Notes: generated by a model not told the origin, from the sequence alone. 64,000 nt of DNA from CAITWF01 sp038231575 (GCA_038231575.1 JBBRLB010000001.1:1-64000); one strand, 5' to 3'; positions 17,605-26,255 are shown, numbered from the stretch's first letter. Translations and numbers: made by a program.

Positions 17605-18395
17605 GCGGCGGGTTTTTTTGGAAACCACGGCACGAAGGCGCTCGTTGTCTGCTGATAGCGACGATAGGCGTCGCCGCGGCTACGGATGCTTTGCTCCTCG
17701 GTCATGGGTATGCCTGTTACGCGCAAGAGGAGGTAAAGGATGCTCGCCGGTCCCATAATCGCGAGCCAGCCCCACGGCGACGCGAGCGCGAACACGAAGT
17801 AGGCGACCCAGATGAGCCATTCGAAGAAATAATTCGGATGCCGACTGTAGCGCCACAGGCCGGCGTCGCACACGCGCCCCTTGTTCGCGGTCTTGCGCTT
17901 GAACGCCGCGAGCTGCGCGTCGGCCAGCGTCTCGCCGCTGATCGCGACGAGCCAGAGCGCAGCGCCGGCGAGTTCGAGCGGATGCAACGCCGGCGCCGGG
18001 TTCAGGCACGCGACCAGAAACGCCACGCCGAGCAGCAGGACGGAGGCCGCCTGCATCTGAAAAAAACCGAACATCTTGGCGGCGAAGTTCGCCGCCCAGT
18101 CCTGGCGCAGCTGCCCGTAGCGCCCGTCTTCCACGGGATGGTGACCCATCACGCGAATACCGAGATGCGTGCCGAGCCGCGCGCTCCAGAGCACAGCCAT
18201 CGCGGCGAGCAGCGCCCGCCGCACCGGCCAGCCGGGCCCGAGCAAAGCATCGAACGCTGCGAGCGCGCCGAACGCATAGGACCACGCGATGTCGACGATG
18301 CCGTAGTTGTTCATCCGGCGCGCCACGAGGTAGAGCAGCGCAAACGCGCCGCACAGCGCGGCGAGGGCGATCGACACGAGCGGGAGTGCGGTCAC
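17601..18395 (-). CDS. DUF1295 membrane protein (steroid 5-alpha-reductase-like)
   Basis: 264 residues with six to seven hydrophobic segments. The C-terminal half has the DUF1295/ICMT-like signature: GLWRYSRHPNYFFEWLIW and EEQSIRSRGDAYRRYQQTTSAFVPWFP. Members reduce or modify double bonds of lipids or isoprenoids using NADPH in the membrane; specific chemistry here is unknown. Start and stop overlap both neighbours by 4 bp (ATGA at 18395-18392 and 17604-17601), which implies tight operon structure. DUF1295 next to CFA-type methyltransferases recurs in many bacteria. Confidence 0.87.
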   Translation of the reverse strand: MTALPLVSIALAALCGAFALLYLVARRMNNYGIVDIAWSYAFGALAAFDALLGPGWPVRRALLAAMAVLWSARLGTHLGIRVMGHHPVEDGRYGQLRQDWAANFAAKMFGFFQMQAASVLLLGVAFLVACLNPAPALHPLELAGAALWLVAISGETLADAQLAAFKRKTANKGRVCDAGLWRYSRHPNYFFEWLIWVAYFVFALASPWGWLAIMGPASILYLLLRVTGIPMTEEQSIRSRGDAYRRYQQTTSAFVPWFPKKPAA

Positions 18396-18976
18396 GGCAC
18401 GGGCGGCGGCTCGTCTTTGCCGCCGGATTCGTCATCGGACGGCTTGGGTGTCACCGTCAGACGGACGCGCGCGACTTCCCGCAGCACCGGTAGCGCGATG
18501 TGGTAAATCAGGAGCGTCCAGAAGGGCGCGAGAATGGCCCACACGACGATCGCGTGTAGCCCGGTCATGCCGAACACGCGCAGGAACTGCATCGGCTCTT
18601 CCCAGAGGAGATTTGCGAGCACGCGCAATTTGAAGGGCTTGTGTGGCTCGCCGAAAAGCCATTCGCCGGCGTGCACCATCCACCAGATGAGCGGAATGTG
18701 GATCGGGGTGCAGAGATAATTCACGGCCTGGATGATCGGCTGGTTCAACCGCAGTGCGATGCCGGCGAGCAGGCACATGAGCGTGGTCGTGCCGAGGATC
18801 GGGAAGAGCGCGATGCAACTTCCGACCGCGACGGTAAGCGCGATTTTTTCCGGCGTGATGCCCTGCGTGAGCTGCGCCACGACCGGATCGAGCACGCGGC
18901 GCTGCCAGAAGGTGCGCGGGGGCGGGAGGGGCTGCGGTCCTGCGACGGGCTCGGGAGGGACGGGGGTTTCGGACAC
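18392..18976 (-). CDS. DUF2062 membrane protein
   Basis: 194 residues from a GTG at 18976, the only start before the conserved part that does not run into upstream non-coding sequence. The Pro-rich head is followed by the DUF2062 core: GITPEKIALTVAVGSCIALFP, LNQPIIQAVNYLCTPIHIPL and WAILAPFWTLLIYHIALPVL. The family is integral-membrane and of unknown function, often beside glycosyltransferase or lipid genes. The tail is acidic and Pro-rich. Coupled by ATGA overlap to DUF1295. Confidence 0.8.
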   Translation of the reverse strand: MSETPVPPEPVAGPQPLPPPRTFWQRRVLDPVVAQLTQGITPEKIALTVAVGSCIALFPILGTTTLMCLLAGIALRLNQPIIQAVNYLCTPIHIPLIWWMVHAGEWLFGEPHKPFKLRVLANLLWEEPMQFLRVFGMTGLHAIVVWAILAPFWTLLIYHIALPVLREVARVRLTVTPKPSDDESGGKDEPPPVP

Positions 18977-19032
18977 GGGAGAAAACCCATAACAAAGATT
19001 TTCCGGATGGGAAGCTGTGTTCGGCGGATTTC

Positions 19033-19440
19033 TCAGTTGCGTGGCAGCGCGACCGCTACCACGACGACGCCGAGCACCGCGAGCACCGGCCCAAGGATGC
19101 CGGCGCCTGGATGGCGGCGGACGAAAACGTCGGCGAGTTTTCCCTCCGGCGGAGTGCGGAAAAGCTCCGCGAGCCAGTAGGATGCCATCGCGATGTTGCC
19201 GAGCAGCAGGATGGCGATGAACCACGCGAGGCGCGCGACCCACGACGTTTCCTTGTAGCACACCCAGACAAAAAAGGTGATGAACCCCCAGTAGGCGTCG
19301 AACATCGTTGCGATGAACCACGGGTGCGCGAACACCTCGCGCGGCACGGCAAACAGCGGGCATTGCAAGCTCGCCCACGTGGTCACCCACAGCATCGAGG
19401 CGACGACGATGAGGAAAAGCGTGCGGAGAAGGACAATCAT
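19033..19440 (-). CDS. DUF1475-like small membrane protein
   Basis: 135 residues from the ATG at 19440 (an upstream ATG at 19497 adds 19 polar residues). Four hydrophobic segments: VLLRTLFLIVVASMLWVTTW, FDAYWGFITFFVWVCYK, RLAWFIAILLLGNIAMASYWL and a C-terminal LGPVLAVLGVVVVAVAL. WFIATMFDAYWGF and WLAELF match DUF1475. No function is known; it lies between the cfa-like gene and DUF2062 on the same strand. Confidence 0.72.
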   Translation of the reverse strand: MIVLLRTLFLIVVASMLWVTTWASLQCPLFAVPREVFAHPWFIATMFDAYWGFITFFVWVCYKETSWVARLAWFIAILLLGNIAMASYWLAELFRTPPEGKLADVFVRRHPGAGILGPVLAVLGVVVVAVALPRN

Positions 19441-19503
19441 GAGAGTCGCGAGGAGTGAGGAGTGGGTAGTTGGGCCTCGGGCATGCTCGCTACTCACGAC
19501 CCA

Positions 19504-20817
19504 CTACTGCAGAGAGAGGTTGTTCGCGCGCGAGTGAAGCGTGTGCACGACGGAAATGTTGCGCATCGCGAAGGCGGATTCGCAGTAGGCGAGATAGTAG
19601 GTCCACTTGCGGATGAACCGATCGTCGAAGCCGAGGGCGCGGACGGCGTCGAGCCGCGCGCGGAAGTTGTCGTGCCAGAGCCGGAGCGTGCGCGCGTAGT
19701 CGTGGCCGAAGTCCTCGACGCGATGCAGCACGAAGCCGCCGGCGCGGGCGAGCTGGTCGTTGACGCGATTCAGCGAGAGCAGGAGCGAACCCGGGAAAAT
19801 GTGCTTCTGGATGAAATCCACGCCCTCGCGGAATTCCTCGTAGCGCGCGTCGGGGCACGTGATGAACTGCAACGCGAGCAATCCATCGCGTTTGAGCAGG
19901 CGATTGAGGCCGGCGCAAAACTCCGGCAGGTAACGGTGCCCCAGCGCTTCCATCATCTCGATCGAGACGATCTTATTGAAGGTGCCGGTGAGGTCGCGGT
20001 AATCGCGCAGCACGACGGTGACGCGATCCGCGAGGCCGGCGGCGGCGATGCGCTGGCTCGCGAGATCGAACTGCTGCTGGGAGATCGTGACGGTCGTTAC
20101 GCGGCAGCCGTAGGTGCGCGCGGCGTGGAGCGACCAGCCGCCCCAGCCGGTGCCAATCTCGAGCACGTGATCGGTGGCGGTGAGGCGGAGCTGGCGGCAG
20201 AGGGCGTCATTTTTTTCGCGCTGCGCCTCTTCAAGCGAAAGCGCCGGCGCGTTCGCCGGCCAAAGCGCGGCCGAATACATCATCGAGGGATCGAGGAAGA
20301 GCGCGAAGAAGTCGTTCGAGAGATCATAGTGCTGCGCGATGTTGCGGCGCGCGGTCGAGCGGGTGTTGGGCCGCAGCAAGTGGCCGAGGCGGTTTGTGAA
20401 GCGCAGGACGTTGAGCGTGAAATTTTTCGCCTGTTTTTTTGCGGACCCGGACAGGGTGGGGGCGTCGTCGACGTTGAGCAGAAACCACGCGATCACGGCG
20501 GTGAGGTTCGGCGTTTCCCAGTCACCGTCGATGAACGACTCCGCAAACCCAATGTCGCCCGCGAGCAGGCACTTTTTGAAAAACGCCTCGCGCTTCACGT
20601 GAATGTGCGCGGTGGCGGGAATCGCCAAGGGGAGGGTGCAGGTGACTGCGCCCGCGTGTGTGCCGATCTCGTGGACGCCGCCATCGGGCAGCTCGATGCG
20701 GAGGTGTCCGCGGGTCATGTCGGCGAATGCGCGGAGCACGGCGCACCGCGCGAACGACGGGGCGGTGGCTTCGCCGAACGCGGTGGAGGTGGTGGCTTGA
20801 ACGGGATCGGAGCTCAT
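19504..20817 (-). CDS. cfa: Cyclopropane-fatty-acyl-phospholipid synthase
   Basis: 437 residues, full-length Cfa type. The N-terminal region (about 20-130) has the lipid-binding part with KKCLLAGDIGFAESFIDGDW. Then RRNIAQHYDLSNDFFALFLD (about 158-176), SAM motif I VLEIGTGWGGW (218-228), and VSIEMMEALGHRYLPEF. It transfers a methylene from SAM to the double bond of a phospholipid acyl chain at the membrane surface. Start overlaps the DUF1365 stop by 4 bp. The presence of an acyl desaturase upstream gives a source of unsaturated substrate. Confidence 0.92.
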   Translation of the reverse strand: MSSDPVQATTSTAFGEATAPSFARCAVLRAFADMTRGHLRIELPDGGVHEIGTHAGAVTCTLPLAIPATAHIHVKREAFFKKCLLAGDIGFAESFIDGDWETPNLTAVIAWFLLNVDDAPTLSGSAKKQAKNFTLNVLRFTNRLGHLLRPNTRSTARRNIAQHYDLSNDFFALFLDPSMMYSAALWPANAPALSLEEAQREKNDALCRQLRLTATDHVLEIGTGWGGWSLHAARTYGCRVTTVTISQQQFDLASQRIAAAGLADRVTVVLRDYRDLTGTFNKIVSIEMMEALGHRYLPEFCAGLNRLLKRDGLLALQFITCPDARYEEFREGVDFIQKHIFPGSLLLSLNRVNDQLARAGGFVLHRVEDFGHDYARTLRLWHDNFRARLDAVRALGFDDRFIRKWTYYLAYCESAFAMRNISVVHTLHSRANNLSLQ

Positions 20818-21743
20818 GCGGCGTCAGTGGGCTGGGCGTGGGCGAGAGATCCGCTTTCGCCGAGGCGAGGGCGGACCGGGAGGTGCGGATCGGTGGGAAG
20901 AGAGTGGGCGACGGACGAATGCGGCCGGTAGAGATCGCGCTGGTCGGCGGGGCGCGCGGTTTTCGCGAACCACGGCACGCGCTTGAACCAGAGCCGGAAC
21001 GCCTGCCAGTGAATCAGTGAAATCACGCGCAGGGTGATGAGCGGATATTTCAGCGTGAACCACGCCAGTCGCGCGCCGGTGAGGTCGCGCCGCGTGCCGG
21101 TGAGCACACTCGTGAGCGTGCGCTCGCCCGCCACATAGTCGTCGATCTGGACCGCGAGTCGATCGCCGGGCGTGCGGAGCGTGAAGTCGAACGCAACGTC
21201 GACGTCGGAGTAGGGCGAGACGTAGAAATGTTTTGGCACGCGCACGCGAAACTCGCCGCGGGCCGCGGCCTGCGTGTCGGGCCCCAGGAAATAAGGCTTC
21301 ATTTCCTTGAACGTGTTGGTCACCTCCGCGAGGGCGGCGACCGGCGTGCCGGCGTGATCGTAGCAGAAATAAAACGAGACCGGGTTGAACAGATACCCCG
21401 CCACGCGCGGCAGCGCGACGAGCACGACGCGCCCGCCGGTGAGATCGACACCGTGGTCGGCGAGGTGGGACACGACGCGCTGTTTCAAGCCGGCCGCGGC
21501 ATCGTGCCGAGCGCGGCGCGGTTCCGCCGTGCGATTGTGCAAGGCCTCGCTGGTGGGCAGAAAGTCGCTGTCGCGAAAGCTGTAGAGATTCCTCCGTCCG
21601 GTGGAAAAAAAAGGAACGCGCCGGTTCAACTCGTCCAATTCGTCGAGATCGAAGGCGAAAAGAAAGATACGGTAGAGAAAACGATGGGGGCGCGGAGCGA
21701 ATCGCGCGTGCATGACCTGACATTCGTAGAGGCTGGAAGTCAT
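20814..21743 (-). CDS. DUF1365 protein
   Basis: 309 residues. Typical DUF1365 start: LYECQVMHARFAPRPHRFLYR, FLFAFDLDELDEL; then RVVLVALPRVAGYLFNPVSFYFCYD and HFYVSPYSDVDVAFDF. The family nearly always occurs next to an FAD amine-oxidase-like protein and a CFA-like methyltransferase, as here, and is thought to take part in unusual fatty acid synthesis. Function at the molecular level is unknown. Coupled by ATGA to cfa. The upstream partner gene is separated by a pseudogene. Confidence 0.87.
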   Translation of the reverse strand: MTSSLYECQVMHARFAPRPHRFLYRIFLFAFDLDELDELNRRVPFFSTGRRNLYSFRDSDFLPTSEALHNRTAEPRRARHDAAAGLKQRVVSHLADHGVDLTGGRVVLVALPRVAGYLFNPVSFYFCYDHAGTPVAALAEVTNTFKEMKPYFLGPDTQAAARGEFRVRVPKHFYVSPYSDVDVAFDFTLRTPGDRLAVQIDDYVAGERTLTSVLTGTRRDLTGARLAWFTLKYPLITLRVISLIHWQAFRLWFKRVPWFAKTARPADQRDLYRPHSSVAHSLPTDPHLPVRPRLGESGSLAHAQPTDAA

Positions 21744-21886
21744 GCGGGAGAGGTAGGCTGGTGTTCAAATCTGTTACGGGCAAGGCTGGTGCCTGGATGC
21801 ACCAAAGGTATTCCGCAGCCTCGCGCTTGATGGCTTGGCGCGATGCCGGCGGTGCCAGTCGAAAAGGTGACGCCGACTAGGCTTTT

Positions 21887-22414
21887 CGGGACGTCGCCCC
21901 CTCCGGCTCGAACACGAAATCCGGCTGTGCTTGCACGAGCACGGGCCCGCCGTGGGCCGTCGGCGGGCCGAAACGCCAGTCCTGCAGCGTGGCGATGAGC
22001 GCCAGCGTCGGAAACCAGCGCTTGGCGCTCGACGAGGCTGGGGGGGCGCCCAGAGCTTGATGACCCGCAGCGCTTCATCGGCGAGTTCGCGATGTGTGTA
22101 TGCCGTGACCGGCGTGTCGGCGATTTGACCACTCGCGTCGCTTTCGAGCATGACGCGCGCTTCCCCGTGGATGACGCCGGAGTTGGTCAGGCGGAACGGA
22201 AAGACCGGCTGGATTGTGCGATAGATTCTGCGGGGAACGTAGTCGGGGTTGGCGACGGCAGGCTCGCGGCCTGGAGGAGGATCGGGCCTGCGCCGCTGAC
22301 CGCGACAAGGTTCAGCGACAGAGGCGAAGCGTTTTCCTCGGGCGAGCGGTTGCAGCCGACGATGGGCGCACGGGCGATGGACCCGCCGGAGGTGATGCCT
22401 GTTTCGCCGCCGAG
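21887..22414 (-). pseudogene. Frameshifted TonB C-terminal-like gene remnant
   Basis: Reading the minus strand, three frames together give a TonB C-terminal-like sequence: a first part with SLNLVAVSGAGPILLQAA, a middle part IYRTIQPVFPFRLTNSGV, ARVMLESDASGQIAD and EALRVIKLW, and a last part RWFPTLALIATLQDWRFGPP ending at a TAG at 21889-21887. The first junction is near 22245; the second is at a run of seven G (22040-22046, C on the coding strand), where one base more would restore frame. No start codon is evident before the first part. Either a decayed gene or a sequencing error in the homopolymer plus another indel. Confidence 0.6.
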
Positions 22415-23752
22415 CTAGGCGGTGACTGGAATCGGCGCAAGCTGGCGCGAGGCAGGAAGGTCGCGGGCGGTCGGCCAAGGATCGCGGCCGAGGAGTTGCG
22501 TGGCGAGGCGGTGGGCGCTGAGCAGACCGTCCTCGTGAAAACCGAAACGCTGCCATGCGCCGGCGAAATAGGTTTCGGTCGTGCCGCGGGCCGAGGCGTT
22601 GAGCCCGGGGATTTCGGCCTGCGCGCGGACGGCGCCGAGGCTGAAGAGCGGGTGCTCGTAGTCGATCCGGCGAAGCACGTGCTGCGCCGCGATCGCTTCG
22701 GGACGGTTGATCGTGACAAAATAATTTTCGCGATCGGAGACGCCCTGGAGGGAGTTCATCCAGTAGTGCGTCGCGGTGGAAACGTGGCCGGCGGCATCGC
22801 GGGCGATCTCGTAATTCCAGCTCGACCAGGCGAGTCGCGTGCGCGGCATCACGGACGCGTCGGTGTGGAGGGTGGCGACGTTGGGCTGGTAGTGAAACTC
22901 ACCGAGCAGGCGTGATTCGCCGGCCGTGGGATTCACGAGCAGCCGTAGCGACTGGTCGCCATGACAGGCGAGGATGACGCGATCGAAATTATGGGCCTCG
23001 CCGGTCGACGTCATGACGGTGACGCCGCGCGGGGTGCGAATGACGCGTTGCGCGGCGACGCGGAGGCGGAGTTTGTCGCGGAACGGCGCCGTGATTTTTT
23101 CGACGTAGGTCTTCGCGCCGCCGTCGACGGTCCACCATGGGTGCTGCGTGTGCAGGCCGAGAAAACCGTGGTTGTGGAAAAAGCGGAGGAGCGAAGTCGC
23201 GGGAAAAGCGAGCATCAGGTCGGGTGGCGTGCTCCACACCGCGGAGCTCATCGGCACGAGGTAGAGATGGAAGAAATCCTCACCGTAACCGCGGCGCTTC
23301 ACGTAGTCGCCGAGGGTTTCGTTGGCGACGGCGGGATCGGCGAGCGCGGCGACGGCTTCGGAATTGAAGCGACTGATCGCGGAGAGCATCCGGTAGAAGC
23401 GGGGGCGGAAAAGATTTTTTCGCTGCGCAAAAATATGGTTCAGCGACGAGCCGGCGAACTCGAGTCCGCTGTCCGCGTGGCGCACGCTGAACGACATCGA
23501 CGTCGGCTTGATCGGCACGCCTAGCTCGGCGAAGAGCCGCGTGAGCAGCGGGTAGGTGACTTGGTTGAACACCATGAACCCGGTGTCGATCGGCACCTTG
23601 CGGCCGGTGCCGGGCTCGGACGCTGTGACAGTGTTCGTGTGCCCACCGGCATAGTCGTGCTGCTCGAAAAGCGTCAGATCGAAGTCGCGCTGCAGAAAAT
23701 GCGCGCAGCCGAGACCGGCGATGCCGGTGCCAATGATAGCGAGTCGTGGCAT
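22415..23752 (-). CDS. FAD-dependent oxidoreductase (amine-oxidase-like, DUF1365-associated)
   Basis: 445 residues. N-terminal dinucleotide fold: RLAIIGTGIAGLGCAHFL with GxGxxG at residues 8-13, then the acidic end of beta 2 (LFEQHDYAGGHTNTV). Later parts fit the NAD(P)-binding Rossmann/amine oxidase family seen beside DUF1365 and CFA genes, with HPWWTVDGGAKTYVEKI and a C-terminal FAD-contact GAWQRFGFHEDGLLSAHRLA. Likely oxidises or desaturates a modified acyl chain on phospholipid. It starts 40 bp after the desaturase stop, so the two are co-transcribed. Confidence 0.88.
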   Translation of the reverse strand: MPRLAIIGTGIAGLGCAHFLQRDFDLTLFEQHDYAGGHTNTVTASEPGTGRKVPIDTGFMVFNQVTYPLLTRLFAELGVPIKPTSMSFSVRHADSGLEFAGSSLNHIFAQRKNLFRPRFYRMLSAISRFNSEAVAALADPAVANETLGDYVKRRGYGEDFFHLYLVPMSSAVWSTPPDLMLAFPATSLLRFFHNHGFLGLHTQHPWWTVDGGAKTYVEKITAPFRDKLRLRVAAQRVIRTPRGVTVMTSTGEAHNFDRVILACHGDQSLRLLVNPTAGESRLLGEFHYQPNVATLHTDASVMPRTRLAWSSWNYEIARDAAGHVSTATHYWMNSLQGVSDRENYFVTINRPEAIAAQHVLRRIDYEHPLFSLGAVRAQAEIPGLNASARGTTETYFAGAWQRFGFHEDGLLSAHRLATQLLGRDPWPTARDLPASRQLAPIPVTA

Positions 23753-23792
23753 GGTTTCCCGCTGTTACGCGCGACGGGCGCGGACAGATTCC

Positions 23793-24980
23793 TCAATCCT
23801 GCGGCGGCAGCGGCGTCTGGCGCGCGAGCGGATGCGATTCCTCGGTGAGGTCCTTGTGGATGGCGGGGCGGTCGGTCTTCTTCGGGAGGACGATCTGCGA
23901 GGCGGTCGCGGTCGCGACGGCAATCGCGGCGGCGGCGGGCACGACTTTTTTCAGGGTGCCGAGGGAATAATCGGGATGGTGGTGGGCGGCGCGTTGCGCG
24001 GCTTCGATCGTGTGCAGGTGGTCAGCGCGCGCGGCCTCCTCCATGACCGACGGCGGGACGGGCTTGAGCCCCCAGATGAAGCCAGTCCACGAAAGCATTT
24101 TCAGTCCGTAGTAAGTGATGTCGATTTCCCACCAATAAAATCCCTGGCGCGTGCAGGCTTGGTAGCGGTGGTGATTGTTGTGCCAGCCCTCGCCGAGCGT
24201 GATCAGGGCGAGGATGAGGCTGTTGCGGGAATCGTCGCTGGTCTTGAAGCGGCGTTTGCCCCAGAGATGCGTGAAGGAGTTGATGCACGCCGTGCCGTGG
24301 AAGAGGACGGTGGTGCTGACGAAGAAGGCCCACACGAGCATCTGAGAGCCGCTGGTGTGCAGGCCCGGCGCGAAATGCGCGAGCAACCCGCCCGCCAGAT
24401 AGGTCGCGATCGCCAGCAGGATCGGCACGACGAGATCGAAACGGTTCAGGAGGACGAGCTCGGGGAATTTCGCGAGGTCGCGGATCTTCGTGTAGTCGGT
24501 CGGGAAATTGCGGCGGCTGGTGATCCAGCCGATGTGCGACCAGAGGAAACCGTGGATGTGGGGTGAGTGTGCATCCTCGGGCTCATCGCTGTGCTGATGA
24601 TGGTGGCGGTGATGGTAGGCCCACCAGAGCGAGCCGCGTTGGACGGCGGTGGCGGCGAAGACCGCGAGAACGAACTGGCCGAAACGGGACGTGCTGTAGG
24701 ATTTGTGGGAGAAATAACGGTGGTGAATGCCGGTGACGGCAAACATGCGGATGAAATACAGTGCGACGGCGGTCCAGACCGCGACCGGGCTCCAGCCCAC
24801 CCAGAGGACGGCCAAACAGCCGCCGTGCAGGATGATAAAGGGGATGCAGCGCATCCAATCCACGCGGTCCTCCTCGGCCCAGAGTTTCTCCCGGCCTTCC
24901 GGGATGTGGTCGGCATCAAACCATTGAATGAGAGCGGCGAGAGCGCGCGGCAGACGAGAGGCAGAGGGAGGGACGGACAT
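23793..24980 (-). CDS. Membrane acyl-lipid/acyl-CoA desaturase
   Basis: 395 residues from the ATG at 24980. Carries the three His boxes of delta-9-type di-iron desaturases: HRYFSH (87-92), HHRHH (123-127) and HNNHH (269-273), separated by hydrophobic pairs. It introduces a cis double bond in an acyl chain with O2 and an electron donor. The C-terminus after about 320 is extended, with a hydrophobic stretch VVPAAAAIAVATATA and a charged tail. First gene of the minus-strand lipid cluster, so its product could supply the substrate for the two CFA-like enzymes. Confidence 0.92.
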   Translation of the reverse strand: MSVPPSASRLPRALAALIQWFDADHIPEGREKLWAEEDRVDWMRCIPFIILHGGCLAVLWVGWSPVAVWTAVALYFIRMFAVTGIHHRYFSHKSYSTSRFGQFVLAVFAATAVQRGSLWWAYHHRHHHQHSDEPEDAHSPHIHGFLWSHIGWITSRRNFPTDYTKIRDLAKFPELVLLNRFDLVVPILLAIATYLAGGLLAHFAPGLHTSGSQMLVWAFFVSTTVLFHGTACINSFTHLWGKRRFKTSDDSRNSLILALITLGEGWHNNHHRYQACTRQGFYWWEIDITYYGLKMLSWTGFIWGLKPVPPSVMEEAARADHLHTIEAAQRAAHHHPDYSLGTLKKVVPAAAAIAVATATASQIVLPKKTDRPAIHKDLTEESHPLARQTPLPPQD

Positions 24981-25172
24981 GAAAATTCGAGGCGAAAACG
25001 AAGCAGTGGTCGGGAGGATGTGCAAGCTAGGGATTCGGGAAAAACCCGACGGACTTGAGCGGGTGTTACGATTGGACGCCGAAAGGGGATGCCATTTGAC
25101 ATACCCGGCACGGGGCCTGCTCTTAGCGCCTGCTTTCAAAGAATTCCCAAAAACGTTCTTTGAGTCTGTGCC

Positions 25173-25238
25173 CCGGCGAAATACGCCGGAGGTGCACTGC
25201 TAATTTCGGCCGGGTTGCTGCGAGTTGCGACCCAGGCC
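25173..25238 (+). ncRNA. Candidate structured RNA element in the 5' leader
   Basis: Two consecutive hairpins: CCGGCG-AAATA-CGCCGG at 25173-25189, and a longer stem at 25208-25238 pairing GGCC and GGGTTGC with GCGACCC and GGCC around a small loop. A further weak CCAA/TTGG pairing follows near 25250-25275. No known riboswitch class was recognised. Could be a leader RNA or small RNA upstream of the gene at 25406. Confidence 0.35.
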
Positions 25239-25377
25239 GCAGGGTTGCCCCAAGACCATAACTTTGGCTGCGCGGCGGTTCAACCTTCGCACGGCCAGAT
25301 CCACTGGAGTCGCGTCGCACTTCACGGTGCGGCGGGGCGAAGGTGTTCAACCCGACAGTGAAATAGAAAAACAAACT

Positions 25378-25396
25378 CTCCGTCTTATCCACGGAG
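25378..25396 (+). promoter_or_regulatory. Hairpin covering the ribosome binding site of the downstream gene
   Basis: CTCCGT (25378-25383) pairs perfectly with ACGGAG (25391-25396) over a seven-base loop. GGAG at 25393-25396 is the only Shine-Dalgarno match, nine bases before the ATG at 25406, so folding would hide it. Confidence 0.5.
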
Positions 25397-25405
25397 TTTA
25401 ATACC

Positions 25406-25798
25406 ATGAAAGCAGTCAGTAAACTCGCAGTCCTGATCAGTCTGGTCGCGCTCGCTTCCGTCGCCGCTTCGGCGAAGACGGATGAGCAGGCCTATCTCGA
25501 GTCGTGCCATAAGGCTCCCGGAATTCCGGTGCCCGTCTCGGTGGTTTCCCCCACCGTCGGGCCCGAATACAACGGCGCCACGGTGCAACTCGAGTTCGTA
25601 GTGGACGCCACGGGCAAACCGGCCGAATTCAGTGTGAAGTTCGCAACGGACGACACACTGGCGACGGCCGTGGTGCACGCGGTCAAACAGTGGCGGTTCA
25701 CCCCCGCCGTGAAAGACGGTTTGCCGGTCGCGACGAAAGTCACGCTCCCGGTCAAGATCGTCGACACGGAGGTGGGTTCCGCGCTGGCCATGAACTGA
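25406..25798 (+). CDS. Small exported TonB C-terminal-like protein
   Basis: 130 residues. Signal peptide (KLAVLISLVALASVAASA), then a TonB-C-like fold without the usual membrane anchor and proline linker: VQLEFVVDATGKPAEF, then AVVHAVKQWRFTPAVKDGLP and VTLPVKI. As the anchor is replaced by a cleavable signal it is probably a free periplasmic domain rather than an energy transducer. Similar family to the pseudogene at 21887-22414. Has a structured leader and a strong terminator at 25818, so it is probably transcribed alone. Confidence 0.72.
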   Translation: MKAVSKLAVLISLVALASVAASAKTDEQAYLESCHKAPGIPVPVSVVSPTVGPEYNGATVQLEFVVDATGKPAEFSVKFATDDTLATAVVHAVKQWRFTPAVKDGLPVATKVTLPVKIVDTEVGSALAMN

Positions 25799-26255
25799 TC
25801 CCCATAAAGTAAACCACCAGGGGCGCTTCCGTTCGCGGGGGCGCCCCTGCTTATTTTAGGCGGTCAGACGGCAGCGAAAACATCCGGCCAACGCCCGGGA
25901 GCGGCACCGCTGATCAATCTACCCAGCCGGAAAGCAAAGAAGTGCGCATGCGTCAGCTTTCTCCGCCGTTCGACGGCGAGGAATCAGTTGCCACGAGGGC
26001 AGTTAACAGGAGAAGGACGATGACAGCTGGCAGCATGGCGTGGTGGTGGTCAGACGAACTGGGAAACACACCATGGTAGATTGTTTCACGCAATGGGAAA
26101 TACGCAGGCCTGCGCATAACAGATGCGCAATTGTCCCGGGCGCCCCCGCTAATAGCCAAGCTGGCCGGGTCGCAATGGCTTCCGCCACAGGACCCTCCAA
26201 TAAAAAACCGGGCGAGGTTCGTAGGCCTGCCCGGCGGAATCGTTAACGAAGAGGG
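25799..26255. other. Intergenic region
   Basis: About 457 bp. It starts with the terminator at 25818-25856. The rest shows no supported gene: a minus-strand 27-codon frame at 25953-26036 encodes a hydrophobic peptide but has no other support. Lower coding character than the surroundings. Confidence 0.5.
25818..25856 (+). terminator. Rho-independent terminator
   Basis: Perfect nine-base stem CAGGGGCGC / GCGCCCCTG around a 14-base loop, followed by a T-rich tail (CTTATTTTA). It lies 20 bp after the TonB-C-like gene and ends its transcript. Confidence 0.8.

Larger units (their letters stand above)
24981..25405. other. Intergenic region with structured leader
   Basis: 425 bp between the divergent desaturase gene and the TonB-C-like gene. 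No protein gene. It holds several perfect or near-perfect hairpins (25173-25189, 25208-25238 and 25378-25396), described as separate entries. Promoters for both neighbours must lie here; no clear boxes were recognised. Confidence 0.6.

Noticed and set aside
19462..20931. 489-codon plus-strand frame opposite the cfa gene
   Set aside because: Its residues are Glu/Arg-rich mirrors of cfa codons without any family motif, while cfa is clearly real.
25953..26036. 27-codon minus-strand hydrophobic peptide
   Set aside because: No ribosome site or neighbour support; could be chance in low-constraint DNA.
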